Below, one piece after another: positions 32,593 through 44,550 of a stretch of 64,000 bases of DNA (position 1 is its first letter; each line of letters starts with the position of its first letter). The stretch is from Arctopsyche grandis. Its lineage: Eukaryota > Arthropoda > Insecta > Trichoptera > Hydropsychidae. The notes below the pieces were generated by a model that saw only the letters and a list, made by a program, of their open reading frames with translations, did not search any database and was not told the DNA's origin. The translations under genes and the position numbers were made by a program. The stretch lies in contig NC_135360.1 of NCBI RefSeq assembly GCF_051622035.1, positions 5,332,001 through 5,396,000 on the forward strand. Direction: 5' to 3'.

Positions 32593-33610
32593 TGTAGGCG
32601 GGGTACGATGTGTTGACCGTATCCCGGCCTAACGAAACACTGTTGTGTGGTTCAAAGATGGGGTCACCAATGTAGGCGGGGTAGCGATGTGTTGACAGCG
32701 CTGTTGGATGATCAGAAGGTTGCGTAGATCACGTCGGAGTAGTACCAATGTAGGCGGGTTACATGTGTGTTGACCGTATCCCGGCCTAACGAAACACTGT
32801 TGTGCTAGTTTTATAAAGTTTTATTGTTTGCCTATGGTTGTACAAAGGTATGGTATTTGTGGGCAAAAGTATGTCGTTCAGCGGTCTCTGGATATGGTAG
32901 AGTGTCGCTGGCTCAGCATTCAGCTATGTACGGAAGGTCTCTGGATACGGCAGTGTGTTGCTGGCTCGTCCGGCTGGTTGATCTTCCAAGTCCGCGTAGT
33001 GTAGTGGTGGCTGGTCAGGAGCTGTATGTTGACTGGTCTGCTGCTGTGTGTCGACGCTTGCTGCTGTGGGTCGACTGGCGTTGTTTGGGTTGTACCTCCT
33101 TTTATAGTGTTTTTGGAATGCTTGGTGGAAGTGGTTATTGACGCGTACGAAAGGAATTTTGTTTTCGTCGAGGCGTCGAATTTTCTGGAATGCTTGATGG
33201 AAGTGGTCGTACGAGCATTTAGTTTATTGATGCGTACGAAAGGAATTTTGTTTTCGTCGAGGCGTCGAATTTTCTGGAATGCTTGATGGAAGTGGTTATT
33301 GACGCGTACGAGAGGAATTTTGTTTTCGTCGAGGCGTCGAATTTTCTGGAATGCTTGGCGCCTTTCCGCTCGATGTATTTTAATGGTGGCGGCGTGTTTC
33401 GACCGTTTTGGTTCCACTCGACTGGTAGGGGCGTTCCGCCTGAGTTTAATATAATGACTGCAGGTGCATGTCGTCTGGGTTTCGGGAATGTAGTTTGTTG
33501 TTGCGGAATATTCTCGAAGGTTTCGATGACGATGACGACGACGAGATTCCTACAAAATTTTTTTCGGCCAGATCGTGGGTCGTAAAGCCATGAAACCCGA
33601 CCATCAGACA
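32593..33610 (-). mobile_element. Gypsy (CsRn1-group-like) LTR fossil with leader remnants
   Basis: On the minus strand an LTR runs from 33610 (TGTCTGATGG) to 32749 (CCGCCTACA). It has a TATA-like CACTATAAAAGG near 33100, an AATAAA near 32820, and in its upstream part three direct repeats of about 65-90 bp. Next to the LTR end comes a primer-binding-site-like sequence resembling the 3' end of tRNA-Trp (TTGGTGACCCC and CCGACGTGATC words), the primer used by CsRn1-type Gypsy elements. The LTR end and leader recur as 78-bp tandem units starting at 32593 and 32671. No gag or pol remains; a solo-LTR-like fossil of moderate age. Confidence 0.75.
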
Positions 33611-33795
33611 ATTGGTCTGAACAAAACTTTTAAATCTAAGAAAAATACTTTGAAGACTAAAAATGAGAACATACAGTTGCAAGAATCCAGTACAGCTTTA
33701 ATGATCAAGTTCAGTTGTATGAAAGTCATGTACGAACACGCAGAGCCAACTTCACCTTACATTATATTCACCTACACAGGAGCAAATGGAGAGCA

Positions 33796-36190
33796 AATAT
33801 AAATGCTCAAGTTATTGACTGATGAAAGAGCAGTCTCTGTTTTATTGGATTTATTCAACGCTATCCATAGAACACGTATCATTCCATCAGACCGGTTAAA
33901 ATCTGTTTTCGTGACGATACCGAAAAAACCAAAGGCTAAATCATGCGGTGATCACAGAATAATCAGTTTGATGAGCCATGTTCTCAAGATATTTCTGAAA
34001 ATTATACATGCAAGGATCTACACCAGTGTTTCTCAAGTGCGGCCTTTTTTCTGCGGCCACCAGCGACTTAATAGTAAATAATACTAATATTTAAAAAAAA
34101 TTTAATTTATTTTAAAAACTACAAAAAAGTAACTTAACAATAATAGAAACCATGCTCATCATTGACAAACTAAAAAATATAGCGAAAAGCCTTGTGACAG
34201 AAGTTGAAAATGACAATTTTTCATTTTATCTTCTTTTAGTGATTTCATAGATAAGATGACAGACACAACTTCAAAATTAAAATTTAAAATAATAGTGTCT
34301 TAAATCTCTGAATCTGGAACTTGATAAAAGATTCGAAGAATTGAATTTTTTTAAAACTCTTTCTTTTGTATCTTCCTCTTTTATTATGATGACAAATGAA
34401 GATTTCATAGTACTACAAAATAGATTAAAATCATTTTCAGTATTGAGATTAATTAACTGGGCAAACGTAAAATATGCATTATTAGAAATTAGTCATGATC
34501 AAGTACTTAATAACCATTTTGATCATATTTCGGTTCAAAACTTTTGGTCGGAAATATACGTTGACAATGAAACAAACCGATATCAAGATTTGGCAACAAT
34601 TGCTTTATTAATATTGTCTATTTTTCCCACTACCGTATATTGCGAAAGATCATTCAGTGTAATGCACTTTATTAAAAACAAATTTAGAAGCCAGCTGACA
34701 GACGCAAACTTAGAAGCAACAATGCGACTTGCATTGGAAGAAAGGAGTATTCAGCAATTTCCATTTGCATTATTATTAAATAAATATATACCAACATGTT
34801 AAAATTTCTTTTATTTTATAAATAAATTGATCCACTTTTTTTGTAACATTAATTTATTTGATTAAATTTGGTGCGGCCACCAGACATTTCCATGGGACCA
34901 CTATTATCACCTGTGCGGCCACGGTAAAATTTCGCCTGAGAAGCACTAATCTACACTAAATGCGAGGAAAGAATAGGTAACACTCAATTTGGTTTTAAAA
35001 ACGGTTTCGGTACAAGAGATGCATTATTTATCATTGATTTATAATGATACATGATTAACGCAGCGATGTCTGGATATGAACGTCGATGTATATATATGCC
35101 TGTTTCATAGACTACGAAAAAGCATTTGATAATGTGCGACATAATAAACTAATTGAAATACTATCGCAGATAGGGTTAGACAAAAGAGATATTCGGCTAA
35201 TTGGTAATCTCTACTGGAATCAGACGGCCGTAGTACGCGTCGAACGTGATAAAACAGAGAGCGTAAGAATAATGAAGGGAGTTCGGCAAGGATGTGTGCT
35301 ATCACCGCTACTTTTAATTTATATTCAGAAAATATTATTGCTGAAGTCTTGGAAGAGATAGATTCCGGAATTATAATAAATGGCACAGTAATTAATAACA
35401 TTCGGTACGCGGATGATACAGTACTACTGACCACGAACTTCAACGACTTACAGGCAACACTGGACGCAGTTGTTATGCATAGCTCTAGGACGGGGTTGAA
35501 GCTGAATACAAAAAAGATCAAATGGATGATATTCAGCAAGTCAGCGCACGATACGGTCAGCTCTCATTTACAGATCAATAACAGCGTGGTGGAGAGAGTG
35601 GATGGTTTTTGATATCTTGGGTGCTATCTGGGTGAAACGTGTGAATGTGGAAAGGAAATTCGCGTTAGAGTGGAGCAAGCAAGAGCTACATTCTTGAAAT
35701 TGAAAAAAGTCCTAACCATACGTGATCTCAGTATAGCACTCCGACTGAGACTTCTACGATACTAAGTTTTCAGCATCCTTCTGTATGGAACAGAAGCATG
35801 GACCCTGACGGATGCCAGAAACTAGAGGCATTTGAGATGTGGACATACAGAAGGATGCTGAGCATCTCATGGATGGCGCGTCATACCAATGCCGAGATGC
35901 TTGCCCTGATGGAAAAACATGTCGAAGTGCTCAAAAGTGTGAAAAGGCGTAAATTGGAGTATTTCGGACATGCGATGCGGAACGAAAAATACGATCTCCT
36001 GCGCCTTATAATACAGGGGAAAATCGTAGGTCAACGCAGTCGGGGCAGGCGGAAAACATCATGGCTAAAGAATCTTCCGCAGTAGTACGGCCTCAGCACC
36101 CGAGCACTATTCAGAGCAGCCATTGATAAAGTACGAATGCGACTCTAGTTGCCGACGTTCTAGGAGGACATGGCACATGAAGAAGAAGAA
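33796..36190 (+). mobile_element. RTE-type LINE, broken, split by a hAT element
   Basis: Reverse-transcriptase homology starts at about 33803 (VSVLLDLFNAIHRTR, SVFVTIPKKP, ISLMSHVLKIFLKI), breaks at 34023, and resumes at 34957 with NTQFGFKN, CFIDYEKAFDNVRHNKL, GVRQGCVLSPLL, NIRYADDTVLLT (catalytic), then EAFEMWTYRRMLSISW and RRKLEYFGHAMR. Frameshifts and stops lie near 35040, 35320, 35610 and 35765. It ends near 36190 in a GAAGAAGAA tail as in the copy at 20989. The endonuclease part is missing. 33611-33795, before it, has an open frame that I cannot place. Confidence 0.88.
34024..34948 (+). mobile_element. hAT element inside the RTE LINE, 8-bp target duplication
   Basis: Ends CAGTGTTTCTCAAG and the inverse CTGAGAAGCACTA, flanked by ATCTACAC on both sides (34016-34023 and 34949-34956). 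A frame ending at 34802 encodes a hAT C-terminus: DLATIALLILSIFPTTVYCE, RSFSVMHFIKNKFRSQL, ANLEATMRLAL. The N-terminal half and most of the core are deleted. It disrupts the LINE reading frame and is therefore younger than that insertion. Confidence 0.92.
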
Positions 36191-36358
36191 TTATATGGAG
36201 AGATAATTTAAAATAAAGAGCAAAAATTAAAACACAAGTTATTAAAAAGTGATACTTTTTCTTTTTGTTCAAAACGCACATATGTGCGCGCCCTCGGCTC
36301 TACGTGTTAACATTTATGGTACACCTTAAAATTATTTCGTATACTGATACGGTAAATA

Positions 36359-37924
36359 TCAAACATCACATTTGCATGGCTTTGCTTTTGTGTGAGATAT
36401 CACGTGTCTACCAAGACTACTTTTTTTTGTAAAGGAATTCAAACAAATATCACATTTGTATGGTATTTCCGCCTTGTGTGTTTTCATGTGTATATTAAGA
36501 CAATGTTTTACGGAAAATGATTCTAAACAAATATTACATTTGTATGGCTTTTCCACCGTGTGAGTTCTCATGTGTGTATAAAGATTACTACTTTGACTAA
36601 ATGATTTTAAGCAAATATTACATTTGTGTGGCTTTTCCCCCGTGTGAGATCTCATATGTTTATGAAGACTATCAATTCGACTAAACGATTTTAAGCAAAC
36701 CTCGCATTTGTGTGGTTTTTCCCCTGTGTGAGATCTCATGTGTATACCAAGATTATTTATTTGAGTAAAGGATTTCAAACAAATATTACATTTGTGTGGT
36801 TTTTCCGCTTTGTGTGTTTTCACGTGTTTACTAAAAATAATTTTTACAGAAAATGTTTCTAAACAAATATTACATTTGTATGGCTTTTCCACCATGTGAG
36901 TTCTCATGTGTGTATAAAGATTACTAATTTGGCTAAATGATTTTAAGCAAACATCACATTTGTGCGGCTTTTCCCCCGTGTGAGATCTCATATGTTTATG
37001 AAGACTATCAATTCGACTAAATGATTTTAAGCAAACCTCACATTTGTGTGGTTTTTCCCCTGTGTGACATCTCATGTGTATAGCAAGACTATTTATTTGA
37101 GTAAAGGATTTCAAACAAATATCACATTTGTGTGGCTTTTCCCCCGTGTGAGTTCTCATGTGTGTATGAAGATTACCAATTTGACTAAATGGTTTTAAGC
37201 AAACCTCACATTTGTGTGGTTTTTTCCCCGTGTGACATCTCATGTGTTTACGAACACTATTTTTAAGAGTAAAGGATTTCAAACAAGTATCACATTGGTA
37301 AATATTCGACAATGGAGACTCTTCCGATGGAATTCCAGCATCACCAGCCCCAAAATCACTCGAAATATCCTTTCCTACGTGCATCTGTAAAGTTAAACGA
37401 ACGTTATATAATGAAAATGAATACAATACGTTTTTAACAAGATTAGAAGCGACTATACCGGAGATGTAATATTTTCCCTCAAATAGATATTTTGTTGGGA
37501 ATCGCTTCTTTCTACGGCACTAGATTTCCAGTCATTCGCCTCGACATTACAAACATTTGGTGACGGATCAACATCTGATTCATCCTTCCATATTAAATCT
37601 TCCAGTAAAACTTCTTCCGGCTTTACATTCAAACTCTCATTCAACGTCAGCTTCGACGTTTCGTTGCTTTGAAGACAATCGTTTCGAAAACTGCTGAGCA
37701 ATTCCAGAGTGTTGATACACGAAATACAGATCGCATCTGGTAACCTGTCACCTCTTTTAACCTGCAAATGAGAGGGGCAGCGATGAATAGTTAATTTGGA
37801 TGACAATAGGATAAAAGTAACTAACCGGCAGTCGACAACAGGTTCGTATGAGTTGTGCCAGTGGATGAGGATTGTCGTGGATGGAGACAGTCGGAGCAGA
37901 ACTAAGACAAAGCCTGCACTCCAT
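36359..37924 (-). CDS. G4: ZAD domain C2H2 zinc-finger protein, 11 fingers
   Basis: Exons 37924-37826, 37761-37459 and 37384-36359, phase 0. The ZAD reads [14 protein letters not shown], then ICISC and RNDCLQS; the acidic linker (LLEDLIWKDESDVDPS) is intact. Eleven regular C2H2 fingers follow, ending KPCKCDV. Two pairs of fingers recur within the gene (SRIDSL and SxxSNL helices), indicating internal duplication. It is head to head with gene A, about 960 bp between start codons, forming block 1 of the array. Presumed nuclear DNA-binding protein. 36191-36358 holds only the shared ZAD 3' tail. Confidence 0.92.
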
Positions 37925-38188
37925 CGCATCGCCCAAGTCTTCTGTCAAAACTGAACAATTGTATTCATCGGTAACATGTAAATCGTTCGAATACTATTCA
38001 CCGAATACTATTCTACTAACGACCAGAGATCAGACGCCGAGATGTTTTTCAGCACAAAAATATGACCAATAACAGGGAGCATGTAAATTGGTCGAATGCT
38101 ATACACCGAAATCCATTCACCGAATGCTATTCCACTAATAACGCTTTCACCGAAAATCTGGAGACCGAAAGTTAAAATCGTCTAATAT

Positions 38189-38778
38189 CTTTATGGTAAT
38201 TGGACTATTCGCCACATTGCGGTGGTCACAAAAACAATTTTTGCCATGAAAATCGCAAATACACAATATTTGGCACTCAAGTTCACGATAAAACTGGTCA
38301 CACCCTAACACTGGTCACGATAAAACTGGTCACACCCGAAAATTGGTCACGAAAAAACTGGTCACACCCAAAAATTAAAAATTGTTCGAATTCTTGGGTG
38401 CGACCAGTTTTTTCGTGACTAATTTTCTCGTTACCATTTTTAGTGTGACGGGTGATTACGTGTGACTGATCTAGAGCGACCGGTCGTCCTGTGACTGGTT
38501 CATATATGACTAGAAGTCCGTTTACCACTAAAATATCATTTTACATTTAGGTTACATAGCTGTAAACGGTTCGGTGATTACTGGTCACAAATTACTCGTC
38601 ACAAAGTCACTAAAATCTCTATGACGGAACAACTGGCAGCCGAAAAGTCCACCATGCTAACGATAACTATCATAGTAACGAGAACTTGAGTGCCAAATAT
38701 TGTGTATTCGCGATTTTCATGGCAAAAATTGTCTTTGTGACCACCCCAATGTGACGAATAGTCCAATTACCGCTGTAA
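38189..38778. repeat. Palindromic repeat between G4 and gene A
   Basis: Outer arms 38189-38283 and 38683-38778 are inverted copies (GGACTATTCGCCACATTG, ATACACAATATTTGGCACTC). The middle contains repeats of ACTGGTCAC / AACTGGTCACACCC (about 38285-38375) and their inverse. It occupies the whole divergent intergenic space, so it likely overlaps the promoter of gene A. The upstream part 38070-38190 is repeat unit P. In block 2 most of this is deleted. Confidence 0.7.
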
Positions 38779-38884
38779 ACTGCGTTAAATTTAGACCAAT
38801 TCTTGAAGGCTATTTTTTGACAGTTATATTATCATTTGACGTTTGCATACGACTTGTTGCAATTAGCGATTTAATACCTAAAAT

Positions 38885-40512
38885 ATGGAATGTAGACTTT
38901 GTCTCTGTTTTACTCCAGTCGGGTCTTCTGTCTCCATCCACGATTATCCTCATCCACTAGTTCAACGCATTTTGGCCTGCTGTCAGCTACAAGTCCGTTA
39001 CAAATACTTTTAACAACTCAATCGGTAACACAACAAAGACTCATTACTATTATTTATTTAACAGGTTAACAAAGACGATTTATTGCCAGATACGATATGT
39101 CTTTTATGTAATAACAATCTTGAATTGTTAAGCAATTTTAGAAACATGTGTATTCAGAATGAAGAAACACAGAAACTAAGGCTGCCCGGGATTTTAAATA
39201 TCAAAAATGAAGAAACTATATTGGATGATTTAATTTGGGAGGATGAGGTTGTAATTGATTCAACATCAAATGTCTGTCAACTGGCTGTTGACGATGAAAT
39301 TAATCAATCAAGCATTTCGGGAAAAGAGTTTTTAGTAAGAGATCATTCAAAGCAAAACGCATTATTAATTGAAAATGATGAATCGGTAAAAAATCAAAAA
39401 TTTGGCGCTTAAGCTTAACCACATGTATGCTTAAAATTGTATAATCGTCGTTTTATTTTCAGGTCAACACAGGAAAATCCACGCTGCAAAACCCATACCG
39501 ATGTGAAGTTTGTTTGCTTTCATTTACTCATAGGTCTACATTAAATAAACATTTAAAAATACACAACAAGGACAGACTGTTCGAGTGCAATATTTGTTCA
39601 AAGTCGTTCACTCAGAAGCGTAATCTAGTGGCTCATATGAAACTGCACGTTGGAACCAAAGCGCTTAAATGCGAAATGTGTCCTAAACTGTTCATTTATG
39701 AAAATGTTCTCAGGGAGCATATAAATTCCCACAAAGGAATAAAACCATTCCAATGTGAAGTTTGTTTGATTTCATTCACTCATAAGTCTGCCTTCGGTAG
39801 ACATGTGAAAACTCACAACTGGGAGAGACTGTTCAAATGCGATATTTGCGCAGAGTCGTTTGCTTTTAAGCGTTACCTGGTGAATCATATAAAATCTCAC
39901 TCTGAGATAAAACCGTACCATTGTGAAATTTGTATGGTTTCATTCGCTCACAGGTACAGGTTCAACCGTCATGCGAAAACTCACACCGGAGAGAAACTAT
40001 TCCAATGCGATATTTGTTCAAAGTCGTTCACTCAGAAGCATAACTTGGAATATCATATAAAATCTCACACTGGGATAAATGAATACCATTGCAAAGTGTG
40101 TCAGCTTTCATTCGCTTGCAAGTACAGGCTCAAGCGTCATGCACAAACTCACGATGGAGAGGAACCACTCAAATGCGATATTTGTTCGAAGTCCTTCACT
40201 CTGAAGCGTAACCTGGTGGTTCATATGAATTCCCACAGAGGCATGAAATCATATCAATGTGAAATTTGTTTGATTTCATTCACTCATAGGTCTAGCCACT
40301 GGCGACACTTAAAAACTCACACTGACGACAGACGGTTCAGATGCGAAATGTGTTCCAAGTCGTTCATGGCTAAAGCTAGCCTTGTGGAGCATATGAATTC
40401 CCACAAAGGAATTAAACCATACCAGTGTGAAGTTTGTTTCAATTCATTCACTCATAAATCCGGCTTCAGTAGGCATGTAAAAACTCACACTATTGTGAGA
40501 CTGTTCGAATAA
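38885..40512 (+). CDS. Gene A: subfamily-2 ZAD C2H2 zinc-finger protein, 12 fingers
   Basis: Exons 38885-38992 (108 nt), 39065-39385 (321 nt) and 39463-40512, phase 0 joins, GT-AG (second donor GTAAAA). The ZAD is MECRLCLCFTPVGSS, QRILACCQLQ, then LLPDTICLLC and FRNMCIQNEE. The acidic linker is ETILDDLIWEDEVV. Twelve C2H2 fingers follow, with less canonical linkers than in subfamily 1 (for example HNKDRLFEC, HVGTKALKC, HSEIKPYHC), so they may be older. The TAA at 40510 is followed 11 bp later by a hAT insertion, so the 3' UTR is replaced by transposon sequence. Presumed nuclear DNA-binding regulator. Confidence 0.9.
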
Positions 40513-40523
40513 GGCATTTGTAT

Positions 40524-41535
40524 TATGGTTTCTGTATTCCCGGACTTCTTCAATTCCCGAGACAAAGGACGGTGCCCGGGATAGCCGGGGACACGTGTAA
40601 AAAAACTATTTTTTCAATTAAATATATTTTTTATTAAAAAAAATATTTATTTATTTACAAAATATAAAAAAAAGTAAACAATACATAATATATGTAATTA
40701 TAAAAGTAAACTTATTTAAAGTAGCGTCTTAATTGTACTAAAATATTTAAATGAGAATCCGAAAGCGTATTTCTAGATTTGGTACAAAAATTTCCAGCAA
40801 TGGAAAAAATTCTTTCATTTTCGGTCAAAGTTGGTTTTATTGTTAAAAGGGATGAAGATTTTTTTTATAAATTATTTCTCGTCATCATGTATGTATATTT
40901 AAATTTCTTTTTTAAAGTCGAGGTTATTTTGTATATTTGTCTTTGATAACTCCTTATTCAATTCTTCATTCATCGTCAAACACATAATTGTTTCATCTTC
41001 TTTCGAATCTAAAAGAGTTTCTTCCATTGTGGAATTGTCAATACAAGAAGGATATACTCGCTTCATAATAGTTTCACCCTAGGATAAACATTCGCTTTTA
41101 TTACAACATTTAAAGAATGTTTTGTTCGGTATAAAATTAGAATTATTTAAAATTTGTGTTAAAAAAACAGCTTTAAGCTCTTATTTCTTCGATTCTTATT
41201 TTCAATTCTTGGAATAATTCATGAATAAGGTCAAGTCCTTCAGTATTGAGATTTTCCAAAAATAGAAATACAAGAAACGATTTTGGCCGAACGCATAGAA
41301 ACATAATGCTTATAAAACTTCCATGTTTGGGGAATGCGCTGTACTTACTGCTAAACAACAAACCTTTTAAAATATTTTACGATTCTTTTTTATATTTGAT
41401 TTATTATTTCCCTTCGCCTAGTCGTGAAAATGTTGTTTATTTTAAAAAATTTTTTAAATCCAATTCCCGGTACAACAAAAATTCCGTGAATTCCCGGGAA
41501 TGTCTGTCCCAGGTCGACCCGGGTCAGAAACCCTA
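40524..41535 (-). mobile_element. hAT relic directly 3' of gene A
   Basis: Ends TATGGTTTCTG and the inverse CAGAAACCCTA; flanks ATTTGTAT (40516-40523) and ATCTGTAT (41536-41543) match at seven of eight positions. On the minus strand about 40840-40710 encodes an intact hAT dimerisation motif: TLTENERIFSIAGNFC, TKSRNTLSDSHLNILV, QLRRYF. Upstream coding is broken. Gene C keeps the empty site (about 59571-59582). A truncated copy follows gene B. Confidence 0.82.
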
Positions 41536-41543
41536 ATCTGTAT

Positions 41544-42295
41544 AATCTGGATTAAGGATGCCATATTACTCGACTTTTTTAGTATCCGGGTAGTCGAATA
41601 TTTCTCAAAATTCCAACCGGGAATTCCTTAAATCGGGGATTAAAATTTAAAAAATCCAGTCATAAATAAACAATTTTATACATAGAAATTTATAAAAAAT
41701 GAAAAATAAATAACGTTTTTGATTCTTTTATGCTAGATTCGGAATATTCTTCAAATATTCCGAATCAAAATATTGTCGTATTTAAAAAAAAAACTAGCAG
41801 AACAACCTCAGTCCTCAAATAGGAAGTTTTATGAACAGATTTTGGACTCGTATTTACATATAACTTGTGTCGCAATTGATTTTGAATCATTTATATGTTG
41901 TTTAAATGAATTTATTGCACCTTAGTATACCCAGATTTAATGTGAATTTTCGGTATTGTTATAAGTTCATGTGCAACTTGGAATTGAATTAAAATAAATT
42001 TTATAACCCAAACGATAATGGATTATTTTATTATACTAACCTATCCAGAACACAGATGGTATGACAATGATAAATCAAAATATTTATTAAATATTTTTAG
42101 ACACAGTGTAAGTATGCCACACCCCTCGAATCCAAAATCGAAGTATTTCTGCTTCTAAATTACATTTCCGAAATTTATTTTTCGGTTTTTAGACATTCGC
42201 TCTTCAAATTGTTTAACGATTTAACCTTTTTCAAAAATGAATAATAAATTTCGAAAAAATATCATTTTAACAGCTTTTCACAAAAAATAAATAAA
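41544..42295. repeat. Shared 3' tail of the ZAD blocks, copy 1
   Basis: Non-coding AT-rich sequence starting TTAAGGATGCC and including CCGGGTAGTCGAATATTTC. It recurs after gene B (49561-50102) and after gene C (59590-59948, continuing at 62925-63250 after two insertions). It marks the right end of the duplicated block. Confidence 0.75.
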
Positions 42296-42600
42296 TGGCG
42301 TCAAAATATGTAATTATAGGGCGGCGGTCAAATTTCGATTGCCCAAAAAAAATGGCTCGCTATTGTCCTACAAAGCAAAAGAGCAAAAACAAGGTTGACA
42401 ATAGTGAACCGGTTTTTGTGAGAAATGGAAACTAAACTGCTGCCCTACATATAATATATCCTTCAGAACACGATAAAAGAAAAATCATTGATTTAATCTT
42501 TCGTACCAGAGCTTCTCCGATTTCTTCAAATCGACCCCCTTTTTTACTAAATCTTTTTACTTTCACTTACTATCACTAGTCAAAAAAAATTGGGCTCTTA
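42296..42600 (+). pseudogene. Copy of the 50103 ORF, interrupted
   Basis: Begins ATGGCGTCAAAATATGTAAT; the product starts MASKYVIIGRRSNFDC and stops at a TAA near 42433, whereas the block-2 copy stays open to 50441. It lies at the right edge of block 1. Not recognised. Confidence 0.3.
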
Positions 42601-42814
42601 TCCGATCGTTTTCATACTTTGTCGAAATGTTTGTGAAATTAGAGATTATTTTTTTTTCGAAATAATATTATTCAATCCCTAGTAGTGATATCTATTATTA
42701 GAAATCGAAATATTAAAGCGCGCAAAAATTCAAAACGAACATATATGCGCGCCCAAATAATTTTAATAGGAGCCGGTCCTATTAAAATTATTTGTGATAC
42801 TGATACGGTAAATA

Positions 42815-44550
42815 TCAAACATCACAATTGTATGGCTTTACTTTTGTGTGAGATCTCATGTGTGTACCAAGACGAGATTTTAGAGCAAATGATTTCAAAC
42901 AAATATCACATTTGTATGGTTTTTCCCCTTTGTGCGTTTTCACGTGTATACTAAGACCATATTTTTCAGCAAATGATTTTAAGCAAACATCACATTTGTG
43001 TGGTTTTTCCCCTGTGTGAGATCTCATGTGTTTATGAAGATTACTAATGTGACTAAATGTTTTTAAGCAAACATCACATTTGTGTGGCTGTTCCCTCGTG
43101 TGAGTTCTCATGTGTGATATAAGATAACTTTTTTCGGCAAATGATTATAAACAAACATCACATTTGTGTGGCTTTTCCCCCGTGTGAGTTCTCATGTGTG
43201 TATGAAGACTATCAATTCGACTAAATGATTTTAAGCAAACCTCGCATTTGTGTGATTTTTCCCGTGTGAGATCTCATGTGTGTATGAAGATTACTAATGT
43301 GACTAAATGGTTTTAAGCAAACATCACATTTGTGTGGCTTTTCCCCCGTGTGAGTTCTCATGTGTGATTTAAGATGCCTTTTTAAGGCAAATGATTTTAA
43401 GCAAATATCACATTTGTGTGGCTTTTCCCCCATGTGTGTATGAAGACCATCAATTCGACTAAATGATTTTAAGCAAACCTCGTATTTCTGTGGTTTTTCC
43501 CCTGTGTGAGATCTCATGTGTGTATGAAGATTACTAATGTGACTAAATGGTTTTAAGCAAACATCACATTTGTGTGGCTTTTCCCCCGTGTGAGTTCTCA
43601 TGTGTGATTTAAGATAACTTTTTTCGGCAAATGATTTTAAACAAACATCACATTTGTGTGGCTTTTCCCCCGTGTGAGTTCTCATGTGTGTATGAAGACT
43701 ATAAATTCGACTAAATGATTTTAAGCAAACATCACATTTGTGTGGCTTTTCCCCCGTGTGAGTTCTTATGTGTGATTTAAGATGCCTTTTTAAGGCGTAT
43801 GATTTTAAGCAAATATCACATTTGTGTGGCTTTTCCCCCGTGTGAGTTCTCATGTGTGTATGAAGACTATCAATTCGACTAAATGATTTTAAGCAAACCT
43901 CGCATTTGTGTGGTTTTTCCCCTGTGTGAGATCTCATGTGTTTATGAAGATTACTAATGTGACTAAATGGTTTTAAGCAAACATCACATTTGTGTGGCTG
44001 TTCCCTCGTGTGAGTTCTCATGTGTGATATAAGATAACTTTTTTCGGCAAATGATTTTAAACAAACATCACATTTGTGTGGCTTTTCCCCCGTGTGAGTT
44101 ATCATGTGTGTATGAAGACTATAAATTCGACTAAATGATTTTAAGCAAACATCACATTTGTGTGGCTTTTCCCCCGTGTGAGTTCTTATGTGTGATTTAA
44201 GATGCCTTTTTAAGGCGTATGATTTTAAGCAAATATCACATTTGTGTGGCTTTTCCCCCGTGTGAGTTCTCATGTGTGTATGAAGACTATCAATTCGACT
44301 AAATGATTTTAAGCAAACCTCGCATTTGTGTGGTTTTTCCCCTGTGTGAGATCTCATGTGTTTATGAAGATTACTAATGTGACTAAATGTTTTTAAGCAA
44401 ACATCACATTTGTGTGGCTGTTCCCTCGTGTGAGTTCTCATGTGTGATATAAGATAACTTTTTTCGGCAAATGATTATAAACAAACATCACATTTGTGTG
44501 GCTTTTCCCCCGTGTGAGTTCTCATGTGTGTATGAAGACTATCAATTCGA
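42815..44550 (-). pseudogene. Decayed 3' finger arrays of G5 (tandem duplicate)
   Basis: Finger-coding sequence continuing downstream of the G5 stop in two other frames: 44441-43221 (about 12 fingers) and 43111-42815 (four fingers, ending KPYNCDV like other family members). 43021-44100 repeats 44351-45430 at an exact offset of 1330 bp, so this is a tandem duplication by unequal crossing-over between fingers. Each unit carries the same 2-nt deletion (about 44590 and 43260) and the same TAA in a finger (44475-44477 and 43145-43147). Not translatable as one protein with G5. Confidence 0.85.

Noticed and set aside
33803-36085. Host gene made of several reverse-transcriptase-like frames
   Set aside because: All pieces are parts of one broken RTE LINE interrupted by a hAT element.
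42815-44441. Independent zinc-finger gene without ZAD downstream of G5
   Set aside because: It is a tandem duplicate of G5 finger sequence with the same deletion and stop; no own start exon or promoter is visible.
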